A DNA stretch of 64,000 nucleotides from Noviherbaspirillum autotrophicum (GCF_000818395.1 NZ_JWJG01000028.1:4381918-4445917); one strand, 5' to 3'. Numbered from the stretch's first letter, positions 9,034 to 19,256 are shown. Notes: generated by a model from the sequence alone, not told the origin. Numbers and translations: made by a program.

Positions 9034-10906
9034 CTTGTTCCCCTCTGTCTATGTTGCCGTCCTGCGGCTGGCAGCGCAGCCGGATGATGAATTCCGCGCC
9101 GCTGTGTCCATCGCTATCGTGGTTCCGTACTTGAATCGAGCCGCCGGCAGCGCGGATGATGCCCGCGCTGATTGACAGCCCGAGGCCGAGCCCGTGCTCC
9201 TTGGTGGTAAAGAAGGGCTCGAAAATCCTTTGCGCGCAGGCAGGCGAAATGCCCGGCCCGTTGTCGGCGACACGGATTTCCGCCTGGTTGCCGGAGCGCG
9301 TGACGCGGATCGAAATATGGGCGATGTCGGCCGGGCCCATCGCATCCATCGAGTTCGTGATCAGATTGGAAAAAACCTGCTGCAGCCCGGTCTCGTTGCA
9401 CAGGACGACGATGTCTTGTTCCGGCCAGTCCTCGTTCAGCACCAGACGGCCCGCGCCGCGATTGGTGCGCACCTGCAGCATGGTCTGTTCGAACGCCTTG
9501 CGTACGCTGATCGGCTTTTTGGCATCATCGCTGCGCCGGGCAAAGCCTTTCAACTGCGAGGTGATATAGCCCAGCCGCTTGACCAGATCCGAGATGACGG
9601 ACAGGTTTTCCAGCGCTTCGTCGGCGCGCCCACGCGTAATCAGCACCTGCGCGTTGTCGGAGAAGGTCTGGATCGCCGCCAGCGGCTGGTTCAACTCATG
9701 CGTGATGCCTGCCGCCATCTGTCCAATCGCCGCCAGCTTTCCGCTTTGTACCAGCTCCGCCTGAGCATGGCGCAAGGTTTGCTCGGCGCGCTCCCGTTCG
9801 CTGACTTCCGCCTGCAGCCGTTGATTCGCATCGCGCAGCGCGGCAGTACGCTGCTCGACCTTGACTTCCAGTTCGTCGTTGGCGCGCTTGAGTGCTTGCT
9901 GTGCATTCAGACGCTCCGCAATGCGCCGCCGCCGCTGCAACGCATACAGAATGCCGAGCCATAGCACAGTCCAGCCCAGCGCAGCGGCAATGGCCGCATT
10001 ACGTGCCGCCGCGCGCACCTGTCCCAGCTCGGCCAGCACCGTGATTTGCCATTCGAGAGGATTCAGCCGGCTGCTGACCGCCATGTATCCGCTTGACCCA
10101 CCTTCGCTCGGCAGCTTCAGGGACAGCAACATCGCGCCGCCGGCCAGGCGTTCTTCGATCCGGTACGGAAGCGGCGGCAGCGTCTCATGCAGAAACTGCC
10201 GCTGTTCGAGGATGCTTTTACGCGCGGACTCCGACAGCGGAGCAAGCGTCTTGAACTTGAAGTCGGAGATCGACGACAAGAGAATGACGCCGTTGGCGTC
10301 GGTCACCCAGATCTGTTCGGCCACGCTGGGCATGCGCCAAGACTGCTCCAGCCAATCGAGACTGACCTTGGCAGCGGCAACGCCGATGATGCGACCATGG
10401 CGTCGAATCGGCAACGCGATAAAGTGTCCGGCCTCGCGGGTCGATACGCCGATGCCATAGAAACGCCCCGTGCCACCGGTCGCCGCTTGCCTGAAGTACG
10501 GGCGAAATCCGTAGTTCTGGCCGACATACGAGGTCGGCTCTTTCCAGTTACTCGATGCGTACACCTCGCCCTGTGGATTGATCACGTAGACCGCGAAGGC
10601 GCCGGCGCGCTGATTCATCTCCTCCAGGTAGGCATTGACACGCTCGACCTTGTCGGGGGACCGGGTCTCAAGGAGGGCGGCGACTTCGTCGCTCTGCGCG
10701 ATGGCGAGCGGCAGAAACTCATACTTGGCGAGCGCGCCGCCGATGGTGGCTGCGTACAGTTCGGCACGCGAAGCCATCGTGCGGTGCAAGTCGTCGAGCT
10801 GCCGGCGTTCGACCAACATGTAGGACAGCATCGTCACCGCGACCAATGACGCCAGCGCCAGCAACACGGTGTCCGACCGGCGCAATTTCCATTTGTTCAC
10901 CGCCAC
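9026..10906 (-). CDS. dctB: Membrane sensor histidine kinase, DctB type
   Basis: A 626-residue sensor kinase. A membrane helix at about 12-32 and another at about 303-322 enclose a periplasmic double-Cache/PAS sensory region containing SSNWKEPTSYVGQNYGFRPYF, the conserved DctB ligand-binding stretch. A coiled coil follows (about 330-390). The phospho-acceptor is His403 in ITHELNQPLA, then the N box NLITNSMDAM and the G box DNGPGIS of the ATPase domain. It should phosphorylate the DctD protein encoded 8 bp overlapping downstream. Length is typical of DctB. It lies 13 bp downstream of the CoA-transferase gene and could be co-transcribed with it. Confidence 0.88.
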
Positions 10907-10919
10907 TTATACTCCGCAT

Positions 10920-12143
10920 TCAGATCACGCCCTGCTTCTGCAAACGGTCAATCTCGTCCGGATCCAGGTGCAGTTTCTCTCGAAGTATCTCATGAGTATG
11001 CTCGCCGAGGAGCGGCGGCGCGCGGTCATAGACAACCGGTGTGTCAGACATGTGGATGGGATTGGCGACCGAGGCAACAGCGTCATGGAGCGCATGCGGC
11101 AGCCGGACTTCCAGCTTACGGTGGCGCGCCTGCGGCTCCTCGAACACCTGGGCGACATTGTTGATGGGGCCGCAAGGGACGGCGACCGCATCAAGCTGCG
11201 CCAGCCAGTCGCGCGTCGTCCGTTCCTTCAGGACCGGCATCAGCAAGGCAACCAGTTCGGCGCGGTGGCGCACGCGCATGGCATTGGTTGCAAACCGCTC
11301 GCAGCTTGCCCATTCGGGATGCCCTGCAACCTGGCAAAAGCTGTTGAACTGGCGGTCGTTGCCCACAGCGAGGATGAGATGGCCGTCCGCTGTCGCGAAG
11401 GCCTGATAGGGAACGATATTCGGATGGGCGTTGCCGAGCCGGCCCGGCACCACGCCGCCGACCAGGTAATTCGACGCCTGGTTGGCGAGCATCGCCACTT
11501 GCACATCGAACAAGGCCAGATCGATGTACTGCCCGGCACCGCTGATCTCGCGCTGTGCGAGGGCGGCCAGCACGGCAACAGCCGCATACATCCCGGTCAT
11601 CACATCGGTGACGGCGACGCCGACCTTGACCGGCCCGCCGCCCGGTACATCGTCGGGCTGCCCGGTGATACTCATCAACCCACCCATCCCCTGGATCATG
11701 AAATCGTATCCAGCGCGCTGCGCATCGGGGCCGTCCTGCCCGAACCCGGTGATGGAGCAGTAGATCAGGCGCGGATTGATGGCACGCAGTGACGCATGGT
11801 CGAGCCCGTATTTCGCGAGGGCGCCGACTTTGTAGTTCTCGAGCACGATGTCGCATTCGGCGACGAGGGCTTTCACAATCTCCTGCCCTTCTAGGGTGGA
11901 GATGTCGAGGGTCAGGGATTTCTTGCCACGGTTTGCTGACAGGAAGTAGGCAGATTCCTTCGTTTCCGCGCCCGACCGGTCCTTGAGATAAGGCGGCCCC
12001 CAGGTTCGGGTATCGTCGCCCGCTCCGGGGCGTTCGACTTTGATTACTTCGGCGCCGAGATCGGCGAGCAGCTGGCCGCACCACGGGCCGGCGAGCACGC
12101 GCGACAGATCCAGCACTTTGATATGAGACAGCGCTCCAGCCAT
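10920..12143 (-). CDS. CaiB/BaiF family CoA-transferase, likely glutarate-CoA transferase
   Basis: A 407-residue class III CoA-transferase. The N-terminus is diagnostic: HIKVLDLSRVLAGPWCGQLLADLGAEVIKVE, then GDDTRTWGPPY and FLSANRGKKSLTLD; later GFGQDGPDAQRAGYDFMIQGMGG. Members move CoA between carboxylates through an enzyme-bound anhydride. The gene lies 63 bp downstream of glutaryl-CoA dehydrogenase on the same strand. That pairing is seen for the succinyl-CoA:glutarate CoA-transferase group (human SUGCT and bacterial relatives), so activation of glutarate to glutaryl-CoA is the best guess. GAGG lies 8 bases before the ATG. Formyl- or other acyl-CoA transfer cannot be excluded by sequence reading alone. 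Confidence 0.82.
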   Translation of the reverse strand: MAGALSHIKVLDLSRVLAGPWCGQLLADLGAEVIKVERPGAGDDTRTWGPPYLKDRSGAETKESAYFLSANRGKKSLTLDISTLEGQEIVKALVAECDIVLENYKVGALAKYGLDHASLRAINPRLIYCSITGFGQDGPDAQRAGYDFMIQGMGGLMSITGQPDDVPGGGPVKVGVAVTDVMTGMYAAVAVLAALAQREISGAGQYIDLALFDVQVAMLANQASNYLVGGVVPGRLGNAHPNIVPYQAFATADGHLILAVGNDRQFNSFCQVAGHPEWASCERFATNAMRVRHRAELVALLMPVLKERTTRDWLAQLDAVAVPCGPINNVAQVFEEPQARHRKLEVRLPHALHDAVASVANPIHMSDTPVVYDRAPPLLGEHTHEILREKLHLDPDEIDRLQKQGVI

Positions 12144-12206
12144 CGGAAAACCTCAATTAAAATACGTGCACATTGGGCGTGCGGGATCGCACGCCCAACC
12201 AAGCCA

Positions 12207-13379
12207 TCAGAATGCGGCGATGCCGGTCTGCGCCCGGCCCAGGATCAAGGCGTGGATGTCGTGCGTGCCTTCATAGGTGTTCACCACTTCCAGGTTCACC
12301 AGATGACGCGCGACGCCGAATTCGTCGGAAATGCCATTGCCGCCCATCATGTCACGCGCGAGCCGCGCCACGTCCAGCGCTTTGCCGCACGAGTTGCGCT
12401 TCATGATCGACGTAATGGCGGGTGCGGCGGTCCCTTCATCCTTCATGCGGCCCAAGCGCAGGCAGCCCTGCAAGCCGAGCGTGATCTCGGTCTGCATGTC
12501 GGCCAGCTTCTTCTGGATCAGCTGATTGGCCGCCAGCGGCTTGCCGAATTGCTTGCGGTCCAGCACGTACTGGCGGGCACGGTGCCAGCAATCTTCGGCC
12601 GCACCCAGCGCACCCCAGGCAATGCCATAGCGCGCCGAGTTCAGGCAGGTGAACGGTCCCTTCAAACCGCGCACGTCGGGAAAGGCATTTTCTTCCGGGC
12701 AAAACACCTCATCCATCACGATCTCGCCAGTGATCGAGGCGCGCAAGCCGACCTTGCCGTGGATGGCCGGAGCGGACAAGCCTTTCCAGCCCTTTTCCAG
12801 CACGAAGCCACGGATCGCGCCTTCGTCATCCTTGGCCCACACCACGAACACGTCGGCGATCGGTGAATTGGAAATCCACATCTTGCTGCCGGACAGGCTA
12901 TAGCCCCCTGCGACTTTCTTGGCGCGCGTAATCATCGAACCCGGGTCGGAACCGTGGTTCGGCTCGGTCAGGCCGAAGCAGCCGATCCATTCGCCGGTAG
13001 CGAGCTTCGGCAGGTATTTCTGTTTCGTTTGCTCATTGCCGAATTCAAAGATCGGCACCATCACCAGCGACGACTGCACGCTCATCATCGAGCGGTAGCC
13101 GGAGTCGACGCGCTCGACTTCGCGCGCGATCAAGCCGTAGCACACATAGTTCAGGCCTGCGCCGCCATACTCCGACGGGATGGTGGAGCCGAGCAATCCC
13201 AGCTCGCCCATCTCCCGGAAGATGGCGGGATCGGTGCTCTCGTGACGGAAGGCTTCCAGCACGCGCGGCGCCAGGCGATCCTGCGCGTAAGCGCTTGCGG
13301 AATCGCGCACCATGCGCTCTTCCTCGGTAAGCTGGCTGTCCAGCAGCAGCGGGTCTTCCCAGTTGAATGTCGCTTTCAT
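12207..13379 (-). CDS. gcdH: Glutaryl-CoA dehydrogenase
   Basis: A 390-residue acyl-CoA dehydrogenase of the glutaryl type, which oxidises and decarboxylates glutaryl-CoA to crotonyl-CoA, passing electrons to ETF. Visible blocks are the N-terminal [22 protein letters not shown], the central [16 protein letters not shown] and [18 protein letters not shown], and the C-terminal [25 protein letters not shown], whose YEGTHD holds the catalytic Glu. The start at 13379 (ATG after AAGGAGAAATC) is preferred over an upstream in-frame start because MKATFNW is the family N-terminus. It leads a probable operon with the CoA-transferase, and perhaps dctBD. Confidence 0.92.
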   Translation of the reverse strand: MKATFNWEDPLLLDSQLTEEERMVRDSASAYAQDRLAPRVLEAFRHESTDPAIFREMGELGLLGSTIPSEYGGAGLNYVCYGLIAREVERVDSGYRSMMSVQSSLVMVPIFEFGNEQTKQKYLPKLATGEWIGCFGLTEPNHGSDPGSMITRAKKVAGGYSLSGSKMWISNSPIADVFVVWAKDDEGAIRGFVLEKGWKGLSAPAIHGKVGLRASITGEIVMDEVFCPEENAFPDVRGLKGPFTCLNSARYGIAWGALGAAEDCWHRARQYVLDRKQFGKPLAANQLIQKKLADMQTEITLGLQGCLRLGRMKDEGTAAPAITSIMKRNSCGKALDVARLARDMMGGNGISDEFGVARHLVNLEVVNTYEGTHDIHALILGRAQTGIAAF

Positions 13380-13413
13380 GATTTCTCCTTGAATGGTGCG
13401 TCGTTGTGGATGC

Positions 13414-14718
13414 TTATGCCTTGCCTTGCGCGGCAAGATCGTCGATGACACTGCCGATGATCGCGAGCCCCTCTTCGAGCACATCGAACGGAATGGTGAG
13501 CGGAGTCATCACGCGCAGCACATTACCGTTATTGCCGCAGGTAAGGAGCAACAGACCGCGCTTGAGGGCTTCCGCCTTGAGCGCATTGGCGATCTCCGGC
13601 GCCGGACGGCTGGCATCGCCGCCGTGGAAAAACTCCACTGCCGTCATCGCGCCCAAGCCACGCACATCGCCGATGCATGCATGTTTCTTCGCCAGGTCGT
13701 GAAAGGTGCTGCGCAGGCGTTCGCCGATCTCCGCGCTGCGCGCGCACAGCTGCTCCTGTTCCACCACGTCGAGCACCGCGAGCGCCGCCGCGCAGGCGAG
13801 CGGACTGCCGGCATAGGTGCTGCCGAACGCGCCGGGAGCGCGGTGATCCATCACGTCTGCGCGCCCCACCACGGCGGAAATCGGCATGCCGCCGCCCAGC
13901 CCCTTAGCCATCGTGATCAGATCGGGCACGACGCCGGAATGCTCCATCGCGAACATCTTGCCGGTGCGCGCCACGCCGGTCTGGATTTCGTCGGCCACCA
14001 GCAGCATGCCGTGCTGGTCGCACAGCGCGCGCAGGCGTCGCAGAAATTCAGGCGGCGCCGGGATGTAGCCGCCCTCGCCCTGCACCGGCTCGACGAACAC
14101 GGCCGCCACGCGCGCCGCCTCGACGTCGTTCTTGAGCAGCTTCTCGATGCTGGCGATCGCGTCGTCGACGCTTATGCCGTGCACGGCCGACGGATAGGCG
14201 GCGTGATAGATCTCGCCAGGGAACGGCCCGAAGCCCGTCTTGTACGGCTCGACCTTGCCGGTAAGCGCCAGCGAATACATGGTGCGGCCATGGAAAGCGC
14301 CGTTGAATGCGATGATGGCCGAGCGGCCGGTGTAGGCGCGGGCGAGCTTGATCGCGTTTTCCACTGCTTCCGCGCCTGTCGACATGAAGAATGCCTTTTT
14401 CGGATGCGGGCCTGGCGCCAGCCGGCAGATGCGCTCTGCCAGCGCCACGTAGGACTCATAGGCGACGACCTGGAAGCAGGTATGCGTAAACAGCGGCGCC
14501 TGTGCCACCACCGCCTCGACGACGCGCGGATGACAATGCCCGGTATTGACGACCGCGATGCCGGCGCAGAAGTCGATGTAGCGTTTGCCTTCCACGTCCC
14601 AGATTTCACTGTTGAGCGCCTTGGCGGCGAATACCGGATGGGCATTGCCGATGCCACGCGCGATCGAGGCATGGCGGCGCGCCATGAGTTCGGCATTGCA
14701 GCTGACGGGTTTGGTCAT
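13414..14718 (-). CDS. gabT: 4-aminobutyrate / 5-aminovalerate aminotransferase (copy 1)
   Basis: A 434-residue class III PLP aminotransferase. It shows [19 protein letters not shown], the cofactor region [50 protein letters not shown] and the PLP-lysine stretch [16 protein letters not shown]. It transfers the omega-amino group of GABA, or of 5-aminovalerate in DavT-type enzymes, to 2-oxoglutarate. The ATG at 14718 follows AAGGAGTGTAACG; the much longer open frame upstream is not used. It ends 34 bp before gcdH, whose product handles the C5 product, which makes a DavT role plausible. A MocR-type regulator gene is divergent from it. Confidence 0.88.
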   Translation of the reverse strand: MTKPVSCNAELMARRHASIARGIGNAHPVFAAKALNSEIWDVEGKRYIDFCAGIAVVNTGHCHPRVVEAVVAQAPLFTHTCFQVVAYESYVALAERICRLAPGPHPKKAFFMSTGAEAVENAIKLARAYTGRSAIIAFNGAFHGRTMYSLALTGKVEPYKTGFGPFPGEIYHAAYPSAVHGISVDDAIASIEKLLKNDVEAARVAAVFVEPVQGEGGYIPAPPEFLRRLRALCDQHGMLLVADEIQTGVARTGKMFAMEHSGVVPDLITMAKGLGGGMPISAVVGRADVMDHRAPGAFGSTYAGSPLACAAALAVLDVVEQEQLCARSAEIGERLRSTFHDLAKKHACIGDVRGLGAMTAVEFFHGGDASRPAPEIANALKAEALKRGLLLLTCGNNGNVLRVMTPLTIPFDVLEEGLAIIGSVIDDLAAQGKA

Positions 14719-14721
14719 CGT

Positions 14722-14777
14722 TACACTCCTTCGATTATTGGAACTGTGCCGTTGTGGCACGACGTGACCGGAGTGTA
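14722..14777 (-). promoter_or_regulatory. Inverted repeat covering the gabT (copy 1) Shine-Dalgarno
   Basis: TACACTCC (14722-14729) is the exact reverse complement of GGAGTGTA (14770-14777). On the mRNA the downstream arm contains the AAGGAG ribosome-binding site of gabT. An inner hairpin, GTGCC/GGCAC, lies between them. It could hide the ribosome-binding site or be a protein operator. Confidence 0.4.
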
Positions 14778-14859
14778 GGTTTCTTCCCATCGCTCGCCCA
14801 GACACAACACGCGCGATTTCAGCGCGCACTGTTATGCTCGCGCGACCACTACAGTCGTC

Positions 14860-14886
14860 ACTTTTCTCTCTGCGGCGACGACTTTT
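14860..14886 (+). promoter_or_regulatory. Possible MocR-type direct repeat in the gabT/regulator gap
   Basis: ACTTTT occurs at 14860-14865 and again at 14881-14886, 21 bp apart (two helical turns), in the divergent gap of gabT copy 1 and its regulator. The second gabT/regulator gap carries a related and longer repeat, CCACTTTG twice 23 bp apart. GabR/PdxR-type regulators bind direct repeats of this kind. A TACAAT at 14904-14909 could be the -10 of the regulator gene. Confidence 0.3.
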
Positions 14887-14949
14887 GCGCCGGTTTGATC
14901 GGATACAATGAAAAGGTTTTCCTGGCCATTCCCAACCTGCCATTCCCAC

Positions 14950-16347
14950 ATGTTTGCAATCAATCCCGACAGCGTCACGCCCCTCGTGACCCAGATTGTG
15001 GAAGGCATGAAGGAGCTCATCGCAAATCAGAAGCTGAGGGCCGGCGCCAAGGTGCCTTCGATCCGCCAATTCGCGGATGCGCAGAAGGTCAGCGCCTCCA
15101 CTGTGGTGGAAGCCTATGACCGGCTTGTCGCCGAAGGGTATCTGGTGGCGCGCCAGAGTTCCGGCTTCTACGTACGCTACATGTCGCGCGGTCTCTACCG
15201 CGAGGAGCAGCAATCGCTGCGCAACATCCGCTTCGATCCGCTGTGGTTCGTGCGCCGCGTATGGGAGAGTGGTTCGGCAGAAGTGACGCCCGGCTATGGC
15301 TGGGTGCCGGACGAGTGGCTCGACGCCGATCTGATCCGGCGCACCATGCGCAACCTCGCCAACAAGCCTTCCGCGCAGGGCTCGGGGTACGGGCATCCCA
15401 AGGGGCTGACAGCGCTGCGGCTGAAAGTCTGCGACTGGCTGACCGAGCGCGAAATCGCGGCGGCGCCCGACCAGGTGCTGCTCACCACCGGCGCCAGCCA
15501 CGCGCTGGAACTGGTGTCGCAATACCTGCTGCGTCCGGGCGACGCGGTACTGGTGGACGAGCCGGGCTACAGCGTGATGATGTCCAATCTACGCGCGCGC
15601 GGAGCGCGCCTGATCGGCGTGCCGTGGACGGCGACCGGCCCCGATCTCGCTGCGCTCGAACGTCTCGCCGCCGAACATGCGCCGCGCGCCTTCTTCACCA
15701 ACCCGCGGCTGCATAATCCGACCGGCGCCAGTTACTCTCCCGGCGCGGCGCACCGCGTTTTGCAACTTGCGGACCGCTTCGATTTCATCATCGTGGAAGA
15801 CGACGTGAGCGCCGACCTGGATGTGGATACGCGCCGCAGCCTGGCCTGCCTGGACCAGCTCAACCGCGTGATCTACCTGACCAGTTTTTCCAAATCGATC
15901 TCGCCGCGCCTGCGCACCGGCTTCATCGCCGCCGATCCGGATGCGATCGAAGATCTCACCCAGATCAAGATGATGACCGGGCTGACCTCGTCCGAAATCA
16001 CGGAACGCTTGACGCTCGAGATTCTCAACGAAGGCCGCCACCGCAAACAGATCAAGTCGCTCAAGGACAAGCTGGCCCAAGCGCAGGATCGCGTTTGCCG
16101 CCAACTGATCCAGTCCGGGCTGCAGTTGTTCGCGGAGGCTCAGTCAGGACTTTTCGTGTGGGCCAGGCATCCCGCTTTCGCGGATTCATCCCTGCTCTGC
16201 AATGAAGCGCTCGATGCCAATCTGTTGCTTGCGCCGGGCCATCTGTTCATGGAGGGTGGACAATCGTCGCCATGGATGCGCTTTAACGTCGGCTTTTCCG
16301 ACCGGCCTGAGCTGTTCGAATTCCTGCAGAAGCAGGAAGACGCATGA
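14950..16347 (+). CDS. MocR-family (GntR/aminotransferase-like) transcriptional regulator 1
   Basis: A 465-residue fusion of an N-terminal GntR winged helix and a C-terminal fold-type I aminotransferase-like domain. The helix-turn-helix is seen as GAKVPSIRQFADAQKVSASTVVEAYDRLVAEGYL. The aminotransferase part has HNPTGASYSPG, IIVEDDVSADLD and the PLP-lysine stretch YLTSFSKSISPRLRTGFIA. Such proteins (GabR, PdxR, TauR) sense PLP with an amine ligand. The divergent gabT gene is the likely target. The ATG at 14950 was chosen because the GntR domain begins right there and a TACAAT box overlaps the alternative ATG at 14908; neither has a good ribosome-binding site. Confidence 0.85.
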   Translation: MFAINPDSVTPLVTQIVEGMKELIANQKLRAGAKVPSIRQFADAQKVSASTVVEAYDRLVAEGYLVARQSSGFYVRYMSRGLYREEQQSLRNIRFDPLWFVRRVWESGSAEVTPGYGWVPDEWLDADLIRRTMRNLANKPSAQGSGYGHPKGLTALRLKVCDWLTEREIAAAPDQVLLTTGASHALELVSQYLLRPGDAVLVDEPGYSVMMSNLRARGARLIGVPWTATGPDLAALERLAAEHAPRAFFTNPRLHNPTGASYSPGAAHRVLQLADRFDFIIVEDDVSADLDVDTRRSLACLDQLNRVIYLTSFSKSISPRLRTGFIAADPDAIEDLTQIKMMTGLTSSEITERLTLEILNEGRHRKQIKSLKDKLAQAQDRVCRQLIQSGLQLFAEAQSGLFVWARHPAFADSSLLCNEALDANLLLAPGHLFMEGGQSSPWMRFNVGFSDRPELFEFLQKQEDA

Positions 16348-16429
16348 AAGGCAGCCCCGTACGGAATTGCCGGACATGTGGGTCGACTGGCGGACGTGGC
16401 GAGTTATCGGAGCAAATTTGTTAAATCAT

Positions 16430-16453
16430 CCCCCTCTCCCGCAGGAGAAGGGG
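16430..16453. terminator. Stem-loop between convergent regulator and porin genes
   Basis: CCCCTCTCC (16431-16439) pairs with GGAG-A-AGGGG (16444-16453) with one bulge. It sits between the stop codons of the convergent MocR gene and porin gene and could end both transcripts. No T-tract is evident. Confidence 0.4.
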
Positions 16454-16468
16454 CATTTGCCGTACCTG

Positions 16469-17491
16469 TCAGAACTTATGGCGCAAGCCGACGTTGAACA
16501 GCGTCGGATCGTTGCCGTTGGCGGCGGCGCCATTCAAAGCCGCGCTGGAATCGTTGCTCGTGTGCGAGAGTGATGTGTACACGCTGGTACGCTTGGACAG
16601 GGCATGCGTATAACCGATGGCGACTAACGTCGAGTTGGCGTCGGATACATCGCGCACGTTGTTTCGGATGTACGACAGCATCGCCGTGCCCGCACTGCCC
16701 ACCGGCGCCGACAGGCCGAGCAGCCAGTTGCGGTTCTTGACGTTCGCGCCAGGCGTATTGCTTTCCAGTTTGCTGTCGCCATAACCGAGGTGCGCCTTGG
16801 CAGGGCCGAAGTTGTACACGGCACCGATAAACGCGTGCTTCGTGTCGGTGACGGACGGCGCTGCGGTCGTGTTGGCGTTGTGATAGCCGAATTGCACATT
16901 GATCGGACCGTTCACATAACCCACGCCCAGACCATACTGCCGGTTGTCGGAAAAGCTGCCTGGCGATTCGCCCAGGACGTAGCTGACCTGACCGGAGAAC
17001 CCGTTCATGGCCGGGATCGAATAATTGATCGTGTTGTCGGTGCGAAGCGGGTATGACCCAGCACCGAACATGAGCGACGCATCGCCCGCCAGTCCGACTT
17101 CGAACGGATCGATTTCGGCCAAGGCAAGGAACAGCGGCGCCCACTGGCGGCCAAGCTTGACGGAACCGAAGCCGCCATTCAAACCGACCCATGCCTGACG
17201 GCCAAACAGGCGCCCAGTCTGGGTGCTTGCGCCGGAGTCGCTATTGAACCCGTTTTCGAGCTGGAAGCTCGCCGACAGGCCGCCGCCGAGGTCTTCGGAG
17301 CCCTTGAACCCGATTCGGCTGGGCAGCTGGGTCCCGTTATCGAGGCTGTAGGTGCGCGAGTTCGCGGCGGCGCCATTGTCGGCGTAGTTGAGCGCGATAT
17401 CGAGCACGCCGTAGACAGTGACGTTGGACTGTGCGGAGGCTGTACCTGCGAGCGCTCCCATAACCGCAAAAGCGAGAAGTGTTTTTTTCAT
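16469..17491 (-). CDS. Gram-negative general porin (Burkholderiales type)
   Basis: A 340-residue outer-membrane porin with a signal peptide ending at ASAQ (MKKTLLAFAVMGALAGTASA). Mature protein features are SNVTVYGVLDIALNY at the start, the PSRIGFKGSEDLGGGLSASFQLENGF block, RLFGRQAWVGLNGGFGSVKLGRQ, and a terminal beta-strand ending in Phe (PTLFNVGLRHKF), the BamA recognition signal. It should form a trimeric 16-stranded barrel for small hydrophilic solutes. It is last in line after the ABC transporter/gabD genes, with 300 bp between, so it probably has its own promoter but may serve the same substrates. Confidence 0.92.
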   Translation of the reverse strand: MKKTLLAFAVMGALAGTASAQSNVTVYGVLDIALNYADNGAAANSRTYSLDNGTQLPSRIGFKGSEDLGGGLSASFQLENGFNSDSGASTQTGRLFGRQAWVGLNGGFGSVKLGRQWAPLFLALAEIDPFEVGLAGDASLMFGAGSYPLRTDNTINYSIPAMNGFSGQVSYVLGESPGSFSDNRQYGLGVGYVNGPINVQFGYHNANTTAAPSVTDTKHAFIGAVYNFGPAKAHLGYGDSKLESNTPGANVKNRNWLLGLSAPVGSAGTAMLSYIRNNVRDVSDANSTLVAIGYTHALSKRTSVYTSLSHTSNDSSAALNGAAANGNDPTLFNVGLRHKF

Positions 17492-17791
17492 TGTTGGACC
17501 TGCGATGTGATGGAAAAAATATCGTGGCTAAGCGTGCGGCAGAATGGCCGTTGTCAGCGCCCTGCCGGCGTGTCGGACATGCGTGGTTGTCGTCGTCTCC
17601 TCAAGTTGTAAGTAAAGACTCTCCCCCGGCTGCGTATTGGCATACGTTGCCGTTTTCCCCTTTGAAGGGCTTCTCGATTGGTTTGCTTGCGCGGCTAGCG
17701 CCTGGGTGGCGCCATGCGGGTGAAGGAATTCAGCCGCGGGCGAGCTTCCGCTTATTGAAACGGAAACCCGCGGCTTCTTTCGCTGCGATGT
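17492..17791. other. Upstream region of the porin gene
   Basis: Three hundred bases without a supported gene separate gabD from the porin gene on the same strand. The porin promoter is expected here; no convincing boxes or operator were identified. Confidence 0.4.
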
Positions 17792-19246
17792 CTAGATGCC
17801 GCCCATGCACAGATATTTGATCACCAGGTAGTCGTCCATCCCGTACTTCGATCCCTCGCGGCCCAGGCCCGATTGCTTGACGCCGCCAAACGGCGCTACT
17901 TCGTTGGAGATCAGACCGGTGTTGATACCGACCATGCCGCTCTCCAGGCCTTCCGCGACACGCCAGATGCGGCCGATGTCGCGCGAATAGAAATAGCTGG
18001 CAAGGCCGAACTCGGTGTCGTTGGCCATCGCGATCGCCTCCGCGTCGTCCTTGAAGCGGAACAGCGGCGCGAGCGGGCCGAAGGTTTCCTCCTTCGCCAC
18101 GCGCATGTCGGACGTGACGTCGGCAATTACAGTCGGCTCGAAGAAGGTACGGCCGAGCGCATGGCGCTTGCCGCCGGTCAGAACGCGCCCGCCCTTGGCG
18201 ATGGCATCGGCCACATGCTGCTCGACCTTCTGCACGGCGTCGCCGTCGATCAGCGGGCCTTGCGTGACGCCCGGCTCCAGGCCATTGCCGACCTTGAGCT
18301 TTTTCACCGCGGCGACCAGCTTGTCGGCAAACGCGTCGTACACGCCGTCCTGCACATAGATGCGGTTGGCACAGACACAGGTTTGCCCTGCGTTGCGATA
18401 CTTGGACGCGATCGCGCCTTCCACCGCGGCGTCGAGATCGGCGTCGTCGAACACGATGAAGGGCGCATTGCCGCCGAGTTCGAGCGACAGCTTTTTCACG
18501 GTCGCGGCGGATTGCTGCATCAAGAGGCGCCCCACTTCGGTGGAACCGGTGAAGCTGAGTTTGCGCACGGTCGGGTTGGATGTCATCTCGCTGCCAATCG
18601 CACGCGCGTCGCCCGTAATCACGGAGAACACGCCGGCCGGCACGCCGGCACGCTCGGCCAGCACTGCCATGGCGAGCGCAGAATACGGCGTGCTTTCGGC
18701 CGGCTTCACGATCATCGGGCATCCGGCGGCCAGCGCCGGCCCGACCTTGCGCGTGATCATCGCAGCCGGGAAGTTCCACGGCGTGATTGCGGCGCACACG
18801 CCGATCGGTTCCTTCACCACTACCAGGCGGCGGTCGCTCCAGGGCGAAGCCAGCGTGTCGCCCGCCACGCGCTTGGTTTCCTCGGCAAACCATTCAATGA
18901 AGGAAGCGGCGTACGCCACTTCGCCCTTGGCCTCGGCCAGCGGCTTGCCCTGTTCAACCGTCATGATCTGCGCGAGATCGTCGGCGTTGGCCAGCATCAG
19001 GTCGTTCCACTTGCGCAGGACCGCGCTGCGCTCCTTCGCCGTCTTCGCGCGCCAGCCGCGCCACGCTTCGTTGGCAGCGGCAATGGCACGGCGCGTTTCG
19101 GCCGTGCCCATGTGCGGCACATGACCGATCACCTCGCCGGTGGCGGGGTTGGTCACGGCAAAGCTTTCGCCATTGTCGGCGTCGCACCACTGGCCGTTCA
19201 GGTATGCCTGCATGCGCAGCAGCGACGGGTCTTTCAATTGCAGCAT
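17792..19246 (-). CDS. gabD: NAD(P)-dependent succinate/glutarate semialdehyde dehydrogenase
   Basis: A 484-residue aldehyde dehydrogenase of the GabD/DavD class. Visible are ITPWNFPAAMITRKVGPALAAGC, FTGSTEVGRLLMQQSA, the general-base Glu in LSLELGGNAPFIVFDDADLD, the nucleophilic Cys in RNAGQTCVCANRIYV, and EETFGPLAPLFRFKD. It oxidises succinate semialdehyde from GABA to succinate, or glutarate semialdehyde from 5-aminovalerate to glutarate. It follows the second ABC permease by 10 bp, so it belongs to the gabT2-transporter operon. The presence of gcdH and a CoA-transferase nearby keeps the C5 role open. Confidence 0.9.
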   Translation of the reverse strand: MLQLKDPSLLRMQAYLNGQWCDADNGESFAVTNPATGEVIGHVPHMGTAETRRAIAAANEAWRGWRAKTAKERSAVLRKWNDLMLANADDLAQIMTVEQGKPLAEAKGEVAYAASFIEWFAEETKRVAGDTLASPWSDRRLVVVKEPIGVCAAITPWNFPAAMITRKVGPALAAGCPMIVKPAESTPYSALAMAVLAERAGVPAGVFSVITGDARAIGSEMTSNPTVRKLSFTGSTEVGRLLMQQSAATVKKLSLELGGNAPFIVFDDADLDAAVEGAIASKYRNAGQTCVCANRIYVQDGVYDAFADKLVAAVKKLKVGNGLEPGVTQGPLIDGDAVQKVEQHVADAIAKGGRVLTGGKRHALGRTFFEPTVIADVTSDMRVAKEETFGPLAPLFRFKDDAEAIAMANDTEFGLASYFYSRDIGRIWRVAEGLESGMVGINTGLISNEVAPFGGVKQSGLGREGSKYGMDDYLVIKYLCMGGI

Positions 19247-19256
19247 GATATTCCTC

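Noticed and set aside
13414-15522. Long 702-codon version of the first aminotransferase
   Set aside because: The extra N-terminal residues resemble nothing and cross the divergent promoter and the MocR gene; AAGGAG at the 14718 ATG marks the true start.
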